Shown here: in pieces, positions 21,982 through 32,591 of the stretch
How the letters are laid out: each line of letters opens with the position of its first letter
Numbering within the stretch: position 1 is the first letter of the stretch
From: Dryomyza anilis
Lineage: Eukaryota > Arthropoda > Insecta > Diptera > Dryomyzidae
Length of the DNA stretch: 64,000 bases
NCBI GenBank assembly: GCA_951804985.1
Contig: OX638131.1
Span: 55,156,470-55,220,469 of the forward strand
Reading direction: 5' to 3'
Program-made: the position numbers and the translations under genes
The notes under the pieces: model-generated
Databases searched by the model: none
What the model saw: the letters and a program-made list of their open reading frames with translations, nothing else
Told to the model about the DNA's origin: nothing

Positions 21982-22868
21982 AAATTGAAAAAAATGCATT
22001 GAAATACTCTAGGTTTTTTTGCTTTTTCTCCGTGCTCGAAGTGTTCGGTACACGTGAGAGATCAGTTTAGTATATGTTAAATTTGTATAGCATAATTTCA
22101 TAGATTGATATATGGGGGTGTAAAACTGAAACGATTTTTTCCCCCATTTTCAAAATGTCAGTATTTTTTGGCCAGGGCACGTACTGCCCTCAATCAAATT
22201 TTAATTTGAAAATATTAGTTGAAAGCTGTTGTAAATTTGCACCGTGTGACTTATATTTCGTTAATGTGCCATCGAGATCAAAAAGAGTACGATCACTGCA
22301 AAAAAAAATGAGCGTGAATTAGTTCAAAACAGTAACTTTTCGTGTGGCACATTTCCATTATTATTTGAAATAGTCCAGTGTATTGCGTAAACTGAGTTTT
22401 TTATTAATTAATAATAATAATAAAAGTTTGCGCTACAGTCCTGTTACAGTGTTACGTAATTAATCACCAATTGGGCGATATTTTTATGATGCTCGCGCTT
22501 TTTATTTTGGAAAAAGCGCCCGTCGCTATTTTGGGCTACACTTTTTAAAACATTGATGTTTGTTTTAAAGAATTATTTGAAATGTTTAACACAATTTAGA
22601 AGACCGCTTTGTGAACTTCCTTAAACATAGAAAAGGCAACAGAATATGAGTATTGATGTTGGAAACTCTAACGTCAATAACACTACACTAAACTTAAAAA
22701 ATATCCCTGATCTTAGTATGATATTCCGATAGACTTCAACATTCAAATGAGTTATTACCAGTGTTAGTAGAATATTTGAAATACATTCATTCTCCAAAGA
22801 ATATTCTCTCTGAGAATTTTTCATTTCATTCATTCGCGAATTTTTGAATTTGTTTAAAATTCTTTAGG
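21982..22868. other. AT-rich intronic DNA, nothing recognised
   Basis: No coding sequence or repeat could be assigned. Short open frames here have no family signature. Confidence 0.45.
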
Positions 22869-23085
22869 TTCTGGCCAAATCCCATTGGAACAGATACACC
22901 CAAAAAAGTTCCAATGACGCAAGCGGGTTCTGGCCAAATCCCAATGGAACCGATTTGTCCAAAAAAATGTCCAATGACGCAGTTGGGTTCTGGCCAAATC
23001 CCAATGGACAGATTCACCCAAAATAGTTCCAATGACGTTCTGGTCAAATCCTAATAGAGCCATTTTGTCCATAGAAACCTTCTAA
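22869..23085. repeat. 60-bp minisatellite, about 3.7 units
   Basis: Units begin TTCTGGCCAAATCCCA at 22869, 22928 and 22988 and, with a short third unit, at 23038. Each has (A/C)CCAAAA(A)TGTCC/GTTCCAATGACG. Because the first periods are 59-60 bp, both minus-strand frames read as a repeating peptide (WDLARTxLRHW), but it lacks a plausible gene context. Confidence 0.85.
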
Positions 23086-24539
23086 GTATTTCCTTTTTTA
23101 TCCATAAAAGTTATATATAAAAAGAATGAAAAAGAACATTTATTTACATTTGTTTTCATTCGCAAATTTTAATATCATGCGAATTTATTATATCTTTCTT
23201 ATCGTTGAAGAATAAAAGCAATATTTTTGTCGTTTCATTAATTCGCGAAAAGAATTAAAGACCATAATTCTCGCGAAAGAATTTTTCGTAAAGAATTTAT
23301 TCTCCATACATTCTCCAAATGAATAAGAATGAAATTTTTTCATTCGCGAATGTATTTTTACGAACTCAGCTATTACGTATTTTGGAGTTAGAATTCTTAC
23401 TAATTTGAACTTTATGTCTGATTTCTTTGTTATTCGATATATGTAAAATACTTCAGCTCATATTTTGAAATAAATTCAAATAAATTGGTGTTGCTCGGTT
23501 CAGAGTTAAAACAAGTCAAATATATTTTAAGGTTGGCATATTTATTTAAAAATAAACTCTGTATATTTTCGGAAAAAATCTGTTTTTAAGGAAATAAATC
23601 TGTAAAAAAACGAATACGAGTATTATTTATATATTATTTAAAATATAAACGATTTTGTTCGTTTGTATAAAAAAGAGAAAAATAATCATATTAACATTTC
23701 ATATACTTATTTTCAATACAATTTGTGTTTGATTTTTCTATTCCGTAACGTTTTTTACCACCATAAAATCAGTTGCGCATATAAAAATATTGAAATTCTA
23801 AAATTTTATGGGCTTTTTGAAAATTTTGCAAAATTTACATATTTTGTTTTTGCAAATGTTTATGGTAAATAATATATTTGAAGGATTTTAAGCATCTCCG
23901 TAGAATGGTTACGATTCAAAAATGATTGCAATAAAAAATTTCTGTCTTAAGTCTTTTTATGGTGAAATCGCGACACTTTTGTCAGTACATATTTCAGTAA
24001 GGCACATCCGAAAAGGGTCAAAATATTCAATATTCGCAAGTATGGTCAATGTTTTAATCCAAAATGTTGGGCGCATTGTACATAAAATAATATCAGTATA
24101 TAAAATATTCTGCCTTATCGTGAATCTCGGGAGAGTATGCGATTCCCCCGAATTTACTAACTCTCGGACATCAAATCCTCCTACTGTGAAATTCTCACGA
24201 ATTGAAATTCCCCCGAATTAAGTTTGAATTCCAATAAAAAACAATCGAACATACTTTGAAGTTTTTTGACTTCATATACTGTCAATAAATTAAATTTATA
24301 TTGCTGTTAAAAATATGAATTTAAATTTAATTGGTTTATAGTTCTAATATGCATACCATTGCTTATATACGCTTGGCTGAAGAAGAGGATTATACCATTT
24401 TTACTCTTATTGCATCAGACGGATAGCAGACGGTGCTTTTTTCTGATAACTGGCGTTGTTGTTGCTGATATTTGATATTTTGGCTCAAGCTGAGTTCCAT
24501 GCCTTCCAGTATCATCAATGTTAAATTTAACACAAATGA
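23086..24539. other. AT-rich intronic DNA, nothing recognised
   Basis: Frequent ATTCGCGAA/TTCGCGAAA motifs (about 22830-23350) suggest an old repeat, but no boundaries were found. No gene is called. Confidence 0.45.
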
Positions 24540-24592
24540 CAGTGAATCAAGCCTTGATCGGGGCTACCTCTCGGCACTAGATGGCATACCTA
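24540..24592 (+). repeat. SINE fragment, left of MITE B insertion
   Basis: The sequence GGGCTACCTCTCGGCACTAGATGGCATACCTA parallels the SINE body at 47425-47465. It is continued after the MITE by CGAGAGTAAAA at 25477. The tRNA head is absent. Confidence 0.75.
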
Positions 24593-25474
24593 CACTCAGA
24601 AGAAAATGTACCATTAAGTACTTTATGGTACGACCATTGATCTTATGGTTCATGTAATAATAGTTTTTTCTTTTTAAATCAAAAGTTTTCTAATTAATTC
24701 AATATTATTTGAAAAATTCAGTACCATAAATTTAAATATTTCAATATTATTATTTTAAATAGAATAAATACTGTTGTTTTAATGGTTTCCTCCAATAATA
24801 ATAAACGTGGTGTAAAAAAGCATAAAAACGAATGCAAACATGTTCGTTTTGTACGTCATTCTGCGTGTTTACTCAAAATGGTCGCATGTATTTTTTTGTT
24901 ATAATCCACATTATTAAACGCGACATTGGTAAGGACTCAATGTATTTAATGTAAATAAATTATATTTATATATTTATTTAAATTTTTATTTATTACAGAA
25001 AATAAATAATATATCGAACTTCTATTATGGCAACGGGCTCAAAAATAACTGAAGACTCAAGAACTACAATCAATTATTGGAAACCAAAGCAAACATTAAA
25101 TGTGTTATAACCTTTTGCAGCAAGAAGTGTCTCTTTATGTGTGTGTGTTGTAAAAGTGATTATCAATTTCGACATTTATATAAAATAATATATACAATAA
25201 ATTAACTAAAATACATTTTTGTTTTAATAAATTATTAAGAAAATGTAATTCGATTATACCATAAAATTAATAATACGTATCATTAAATTTATATAGGTCT
25301 TTCTTATTGTAATTAAAATATCACATTATAAAATTTATGGTACAACCACACATTGTATTAAGAGTTTCAATATTACTAAATAGATTGGACGCATCCTATT
25401 GACCAATTTTAATGGTATAAATTATTGTTTTTCTATGGAAATACTATCATTTTACCATGATTTTTTTCTGGGTG
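24593..25474 (+). mobile_element. MITE family B, copy 1 (882 bp, in a SINE)
   Basis: The element starts CACTCAGAAGAAAATGTACC and ends CCATGATTTTTTTCTGGGTG. TA lies at 24591-24592 and 25475-25476. The intact SINE at 47322 gives the empty site (AACCTACGAGAG). The interior holds an intron-like segment (GTAAGG donor at about 24930, TTACAG acceptor at about 25000) followed by an ATG and a 27-codon frame ending in YWKPKQTLNVL (25027-25110). Confidence 0.9.
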
Positions 25475-25620
25475 TACGAGAGTAAAATATGCTTTTGCTC
25501 TAAAGCTCGCACTCTCCGTTCGGATTCGGCATTAAACTGTAGGTCCCACCACTTTGAGTACAAAATGGTGGGACCGGCTCGAAGTTTTTTCACAAAGTTG
25601 TAATAGGGCCTAAAAGTTGC
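25475..25620 (+). repeat. SINE fragment, right of MITE B insertion
   Basis: This matches the 3' body of the SINE at 47322: CCGTTCGGATT(C/T)GGCA, AAACTGTAGGTCCCACC and ACTTTGAGTACAAA. A GTGGGACC segment then pairs with the upstream GGTCCCAC to form a hairpin. Confidence 0.75.
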
Positions 25621-25979
25621 ATTGTGCTGCTAGAATTTACCACGCAAAAATTGAGTAGAAAAAAATAATGTCCTGTGTTCGCGCATTGCAGATGAAGTTA
25701 AAAAACACTTTAAATTCACATTTTCATTTTTTTACCATCTATATATAGTTTTTTTTGGATCGAAATATACTCAAAAAATTAGAGATTGTATCTATTAAAG
25801 TCCTTCTAAAATTTCATCAATAAAATCTTATGCTCGCGCATCATCCTTAAAGTTAAAAAAGTACAAAAAAAATCGACATTTTCTTTGGTTAAACCCTTCT
25901 AAAATCGGCATGGGTGGTTATTTGGACATGTTATTTATTTTATACATATTTTTAGGTGTGCTGAATCCAAATTTGTTAG

Positions 25980-26518
25980 CGGTCAATTTCTATCGGGTAT
26001 AGTTTTTGAAAGTCTGGAGCTTCGTCCATTATAAAATTTTTTACTATTACATCAAATTATTTTAGATTTGTTTGGCGTTATAAGTTTATAAGTTTGGTTT
26101 ATAAGTGTTATAATTTCACTAAAAAAACAATTTCAGTAATAAAAATCAAAAAGAACGTCAAAGAAAATTGCTATTTTTTGGGTGTTTTCCACTTCAAGGA
26201 CAATGTGCAACCACAAGATTTGTTTTAAAAATGATGAAATTTTAGATTCGAAATCTAATTTTTGGAGCTTATTCTGATCCAAAACACATTTTTTTTTCAC
26301 CCTACACATAAATTTGTTTCTTAAAGAAATTTGTTTACCTTCGGTGCAATGCTCGAGCACAGGACGATTATTTTTTGACTTAAATTGTATGAGATAAATT
26401 CTAGGACCATTATGTAACTTTTAAAACCAATAACGACAACAAAACTTAAAGCAATATAATGTAATCAGTAAAAAAATTGTATAATGGGCAAAGCACAATA
26501 CCCGATAGAAATTGACCG
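25980..26518. mobile_element. TIR element K (539 bp)
   Basis: The terminal inverted repeats are CGGTCAATTTCTATCGGGTAT at 25980 and its complement ending at 26518, nearly perfect over 21 bp. The flanks (TTAG / ATAT) do not give an obvious duplication. No ORF with recognisable content was found. Confidence 0.75.
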
Positions 26519-26674
26519 ATATCAATTTAATTTTTTTTTTATGAATTTGTAAACAAAGCATTGATGTTTTGTTTTAAATTTGTCGTAAACAAATGTTGAG
26601 TCTTTCAAACAGTTTTCAAAAAAAAAGTAAATGGCGACTGAATTTTGAAAGATGACTTAACCGGTATATACTTC

Positions 26675-26745
26675 AACCATGATTCTTACTAACTTCACCA
26701 CACCAACTATCACAATTTCCCATGTGATCTAAACTTCCCAACTGG
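26675..26745 (-). mobile_element. mini-me/DINE-1-like element, 5' end fragment
   Basis: The reverse complement of ACCAGTTGGGAAGTTTAGATC...CACATGGGAAATT matches the first 70 bp of copies at 13890 and 21252. The rest of the element is absent. Confidence 0.65.
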
Positions 26746-29129
26746 TTTTATGTTGATTTTGACATTTTATACCCTTACTTATTTTTTGCCCGTCGAAGTG
26801 TATGTGCAGGACAACATTATTTCCGAAAATATAAATTTTTTAAAGGGACTTGTCATAAAACAGTTCTATCTACCCGTATAAAGTATATATTCCCAAATTA
26901 TTTTTATTAATTTTGAAGTATACACCAGAATCCAGTTTAGTATTTTGTATGGGAAATTAAGAATTATACGCAAATATCTGTAATCATTTTTCTTCTTCAG
27001 TAACATCTACTTTTGTTATATTTTTTTGATAGATATCATTACTGAGAATCTTTTAAAGATAAAAATGATCTAAAATTTATTTAACCAATCTGGCAACACT
27101 GGTCAAAGTTAAAGTTTTTAACTCTCAATAAAATTCAATTTTAGTTTCAAGAGGAGATCAGGTTTCAAGAGGAGGGTTAATAAAACCGTCAGCAGATTTT
27201 CTTAGCTAATTTAAAATTTTAAAACGTATTTTTACAAAACTAAAAGGATATGACTTTTTAACAACCAAAACATTTTATGCTGATTTAAAAAAGTAATATC
27301 GATTCCCATTGCACTTGCCCTATTCTAGCAGTTGATGCACTGTAAAGTTTCCATAGAGCAAAAACTGCCAGAATAGTTGTTGCCCTGAGTTTTTAGTTTT
27401 TGCCCTCATATCGAATTCAATTTTCACAATAAAATTATTTTGACAGAATAAAATAAATTATTTCTTTTGACAAATATTAAAATATGATAACAATCGTATC
27501 AAATAACATCGCGGGTTTAATATCATCATCTGATGATGAAGACGGCAATGTAGTTGTGTATCAACAAATTTTAACAAAATAAAATATAAAAAAAATTTAT
27601 TTCGTGGTTCATATTTTCTGCGTAAAATGTATATTGATCTTATTGGCGGACCAGAATTCATAATGTATGTTATCTGAAAAAATGCACAGTATTTCTAATT
27701 AACTATCAATTAAGTTGATGTGAAGCGCTTCGTTGGGAGAGATTTATCTACATGTTTAAAACTGTTCTACGAATGCATTAAAAATCCGCACCCTCGAACT
27801 ACATAGAAATGATTATTACTACACAGAAAAAATTATCTTGAGTATAATTTTAATGGTCCTTCAAATGTGACCACCGCAGTGTTTATATCTCCACGACATA
27901 AACAAATAATTATGTTCAAATCACATATTCTACGAAGCACTTCTAAAATGTCTATTAATTGATTATAATAACCACTTATCAAATGAATTTAATAAGGTGG
28001 ATGAAGTCAAACTTTCTGCACTATCCATTTTGCTGACTTACATTTTATTTACATATTTTTTATTATTAATTTGACATCTTAAAAATAGTGTAGTTTACTA
28101 CTACACAAACAATTTTAAAATTATGTTCCATAGATGAGTGCAAGTACTCAGTTTTTAGAGCAACTGCTGAAAATGCCCATGGAAAACGGCATAAGTTTGG
28201 CAATAGATTTGCCATCAGAAGTAAACACTTTTTTTAAATGCAGAATGCATTTTAGAATAAAGCATTTAAACAAAAAATACAAAACAAAAAATAAAGAAAT
28301 AAACAATTAATTAAAATATTACTATAAATATTTCTTTAAAAGACTGTGTTTTACTTTTTTATTAAAATCGTTTATCTTTCCAGGCAACATATAAGATAGA
28401 AAAATGCTCCAGCATTTATATAGGTCCTTAAAACTTTGATGCATATACCAAATTAGGGAGAGATTGGACAAAAGGGCGTGTCAGCTCCCATATAGCCATA
28501 AATTGAAAAGTTATATTACTCCTGACATCTTAATAGTAGAGTTATACAAATGAAAACAAAGAATCAATATGGGCATGATTGTATACAGTGGCGGGGCGTC
28601 AAATATAATAATTACTTTAGAAATACAAAAAATCTTAAGTTTTAAATGTAGTAAGAAAAATCAAAGAAGGGCCTGGGACCTTCAATATAACCAAAAACAT
28701 TAAAATGTTATAATTTCTGATCTACTAGGAGTAGAGTTAAATATAGGCATTTTCAAAAACTTCGCACAGGCGAAGGTGTGCACGTTCAAGCATGATTTAT
28801 ATTTATTCTGCACGCAAGAACTATTATTTTCCTTTCTGCGTAATATTTAACATACTAATCGGTTCGTAAAATGCGGGCGTGATGGGATAAAGGCGCGTGG
28901 TACCTCCCACACAACCTCACTTTTTATATTTCCACTATTTACATTTAATAAATCTTTGCACCGGCATTTGTGTGCACGGGTCCGGCTAGTATATTTTAAA
29001 ATGCAATTTGGTCATAGCTCTAATAATGTGGAATCCTCACACACTTCGCCGAGAACAAGGTGCAAGGGCGCTGATGAGTTATTTAACCTTTGTCGACTAC
29101 ACCTAGTCGTTGTACACTCCACTTTTTAT
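26746..29129. other. AT-rich intronic DNA with unassigned repeat ends
   Basis: CCCTATTCTAGCAGTTG (about 27310) resembles the MITE-like start at 3878. ACACAGAAAAAATTATC (about 27831) looks like another CACAGAAA-type terminus but has no partner. The 68-codon frame at 28956-29162 overlaps a TIR and is not called. Confidence 0.4.
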
Positions 29130-29132
29130 TTA

Positions 29133-29843
29133 CAGCCAGATATTGTATCTCGATGTGACTGAGTCCTCTCACATGTGAGTACTCTCATCGTCTGAAAAGT
29201 TGTATTTCATATCTTCACGCATTCCGCCCGTTGGCTCTTACGTTGACTTTGTTTCCTCTTACGTTCTATGAAACCGCTGTAAACATCCAAACATGAAGCA
29301 TTACCAACAATCAAACTTGATCCAAAATAAATAAAAATTTAGTCAAAATTACCAAATTTTTGAATCCGGCATTACTAAAATCTATATTATTTTAGCAAAT
29401 ACGCAAACCATTCATAATTTAGCGATGATTTGGGTTTGGAAAATAGAAAAACATAGATTTTGAGTAAACAAAAAACAGCTGTACTGAGAAAAATGTCAAA
29501 TATTTGTCATTTTTGCAATTTTTTCTAATTTGCTTTGTAAACTTATTTTTTGGATGAAAAGAAATGTGTAGTGTATTCAAAAATTATTTGAAATTGTTCT
29601 GCATCCTTTTTAGGTGCAATTAGTGCTTTTTTTTGTGAAAATTTTAGAAAACGGAGCCAAAAAAGCTGCCGTCTAATTTAACACAATATTCGTGCGGTTG
29701 AGTTTTATGAAATACAAATTATTTTTTTACGTCGGCGCAAACCGTGTGACGTCAGACGTTTTGGGCTTTACAAAATACAAAAAGTCAGTCACTCGGGCGT
29801 GCGTGACTACTTTCGTCAATTATCGAGATACAATATCTGGCTG
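29133..29843. mobile_element. TIR element (711 bp, TTA duplication)
   Basis: Inverted ends CAGCCAGATATTGTATCTCGAT (23 bp, perfect) are flanked by TTA at 29130-29132 and 29844-29846. A 3-bp TTA duplication is the PIF/Harbinger pattern, although the terminal bases are not typical. The interior contains short direct and inverted GTCAGTCAC/GTGACGTCAG motifs. No transposase is present. Confidence 0.82.
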
Positions 29844-30114
29844 TTAAACTAATCTTTAACGACCGGTTGCATAAAAAAATAACAAGCAGTTAAAATTAAA
29901 CTTGACAGTAAAATTTATTTTTTGTTTTTATTTCAATATCTAAATTGTCACTTTAACCGATTTTCATCGATTAACTTTAACTCATTGGTAAAAGTTTTAT
30001 GCAACCGTGCATAATACAATTTAAATTACTCTATACAATCAAATGACATGAAACAAAAAATAAATTAATTTAATTTTAAAAAATAACAAATTAATTTACA
30101 TTATTATACAGAAA

Positions 30115-30300
30115 ATTTGAAATATGTGTACAGAATTACGTTCAAATTTTTAGCCTCTCCAAATTATAGTTACCTTCCTCAATACACCTTGCAGACAAAT
30201 ATTTCAAATTTAAAATATGTGTACAGAATTATGCTCAAATTTTTAGAAACTCCAAATTTTCCTCACCTTCCTTAATACAGCTTGAACATTACTACGAAGT
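30115..30300. repeat. Tandem duplication of about 95 bp
   Basis: AATATGTGTACAGAATTA(C/T)G(T/C)TCAAATTTTTAG occurs at about 30120 and 30215, followed in each case by CTCCAAATT and CACCTTCC(T)TAATACA. Confidence 0.7.
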
Positions 30301-30309
30301 AAATTTTCA

Positions 30310-30545
30310 AACGTAGTTAGAATTCCTATGTTTCATTGTAGGAGGATTTACATTCACGCCGTAGTCGAAAACATAGTAATGTATAACTACGTTCTGCTCT
30401 CGGTGCACTAATAACTTATTATTGGTGAAAATTGTCAAAACAGTTGAAGCTAATTGTTTTTGTAATATTCGCCATATTTTTTTGTACAAAAAAATAATTC
30501 GCAAATGCCTCTATATTCTAATTTCGTACTGCTCTGATTCGCCTC
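30310..30545. repeat. MITE-like repeat L, copy 1
   Basis: CGTAGTTAGAATT, CATTCACGCCGTAGTCGAAAAC and AACTACGTT blocks are shared, inverted, with 50512-50655. The ACTACG/CGTAGT motif recurs in both orientations, giving a foldback. Confidence 0.6.
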
Positions 30546-30750
30546 TGAGCGAGTTAGTATTTTACCAGTGCAATAATAGCCCAAAGTAGTACGTATTCTG
30601 TTTGTATTCATTTGTACCAAGGCTAATGATCGTTTCTTTGGGCCTAAAATTATTTTATGAGATAAAAATTAGGCTGGTCCTCTGACACCAAAAAAAAAAG
30701 GAATTACGTGGGAAAAAATACTCTTCTGAGCACTTTATCAGTCTAACCAA

Positions 30751-31052
30751 TGTATATTAAGTAAGGTGAGGAAAGTCGAAAAGGCGTTCTATTTCAAACA
30801 TTTTATTGTCCATTTTTTTTTTTGTGAAATTTAAAAAATATATAAAAATACAATAACAAAAATGTAAATAATAAAAAAAATTATATTGAACTGACAATTT
30901 TCGGCAGGAAATAAGAATTTGAAAATAAAAACACATAAGAATTAAATAACGCTTGCGGGCATTGACAAATAAAAAAACGTCATACGTGGGCAGACATTTT
31001 TTCAAATTTTTTGAGCTCTCCGAAATTTGCTCACCTTCCTTAATACACCTTG
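30751..31052. repeat. Small TIR element (about 300 bp)
   Basis: TGTATATTAAGTAAGGTGAGGAAA at the left pairs with the complement of GCTCACCTTCCTTAATACACC at the right. The same CACCTTCCTTAATACA motif occurs in the tandem repeat at 30115-30300. Confidence 0.6.
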
Positions 31053-31073
31053 AGCCTAACCAATAAACGAAAT

Positions 31074-31162
31074 AAAATCGACTTTAAAGGTAGTATCAGC
31101 TTTTTGTCAATATGAGAACATTGTCCAAAAGCTGATCTTTAAAGTCGACTTTATTTTGTTTA
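31074..31162. repeat. Foldback with about 35-bp arms
   Basis: ATAAAATCGACTTTAAAGGT...ATCAGCTTTT is mirrored by AAAAGCTGATCTTTAAAGTCGACTTTAT. The loop is about 20 nt. It could be a tiny foldback transposon or a stable intronic RNA hairpin. Confidence 0.75.
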
Positions 31163-32590
31163 TTATACTTTTTCGACTTTAAAAGCTTTGAACGCTTACG
31201 TCCCTGCTGTGTAAAGGACTAGTTGAATACTAGTATTGGCCTAGTAGAAACTTAAATAGCCCGAATTCGATTTTCATACAATGAACTGTAATTTTTTCAA
31301 TACTCATGTCCAGGGCAAGTTTTTTTTGGCTTTTGCCAAAAAAAATGCAATTTTTTCAATTATTATGTAGATTTGCCTATTTAGATCTACTTTGCCTAAA
31401 AATGCCTTTTATACACTTTGGCAATCCTTTTTTAAATATTGTTTTCGATTTTCTGGTTGTCCTTTTCTTGTGTACTTATTTTTGTATGTTCTTAATTTTG
31501 TGAACAATTATTTGAATTTTTTGGATCAATGAAATTAACGAAATAAACAAATTACATTTTGAAAATGTAAATTATCTTATTGCAAAATGTAAGGCAGAAT
31601 TTCTTAAGGTATGTTTATCATTTGAATCTCATGCTAAGTATTTTTTAATTTGAATGTTTTTCGACTCCCTCTCGTCAAAATTTGTTCCAATCATGTATTT
31701 TAAAGAAATCTGTCACGTTTTAAAACATCAGTGACGATGAGGTAGGTAAAGCTTGTTCGCTGTGCAAAATTAGTATTGCAAAAATCTGCAATAAAATCTA
31801 ACTTAATATATATAAAGAGCCATTTTGAATGCATTAGTTCAAGCATCCAAAAATTGGAACCAAAAGTACTTGTAATAAGGGAATCTTTGGAAGTATTAGT
31901 GTAAAAGAGAAATCTATGATGTCTACAAAAATAGTTCATTGTAATATTTAATAAAGTTTTCAATTGAAATTTTTTTGCCTTTTTTATGCAATTTTTGCCA
32001 TTTTTTGCATATATTTAAGTAGTGTATAAACTAGTTTTGTTAACCAGTCTATAGACTATATTTTTACAGTCAGTCTATAAACTAGTTTCTTTAATCCTTC
32101 TTTAAACTAGTTAATATTTACCAATTGGAAAACTAGAGGCATAAGCTATTCGACGACAATTGACATAGTCAAGGGAATCAAGATCTTACGGTTTGCTGCC
32201 TAGATCATGTGGGACGAATAGATGAAATTGCCCCAGTAAAGAAATGTCTTGAAATGAGACTTGATGGTGGACAGCGTAAGAAGAACGACTGGTGCAGCTT
32301 TTTATCAATGCACGGTGGTAACGACCTTTCAAATAGGATATTTGTTTAATTGTATGAGTCCATGGCGGAAAGAAATAAAATAAATAAACCGATGGAACCA
32401 CAAAATTAAAAAGAAATATTGTGCCGACTGGACCTTGAGCACGTTAAGACAATATCTGAAAGATGTTTTCTACAAAATAAATAAATAAACTATTATTTGT
32501 ATTTCAAAATTTATTTTGTTTTTGACAATTTTGACACGTTCCTCTACGAAACAAGTTTTGAATTGGTTTTTCTCTGCATCCATTTTAACT
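31163..32590. other. AT-rich intronic DNA, nothing recognised
   Basis: ACTAGTT-rich stretches at about 31215-31245 and 32020-32115 may mark an old element. Short frames here have no recognisable product. Confidence 0.4.
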
Positions 32591-32591
32591 A

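Noticed and set aside
22869..23085. CRISPR array
   Set aside because: The repeats are 60-bp head-to-tail units without spacers, and the window is eukaryotic.
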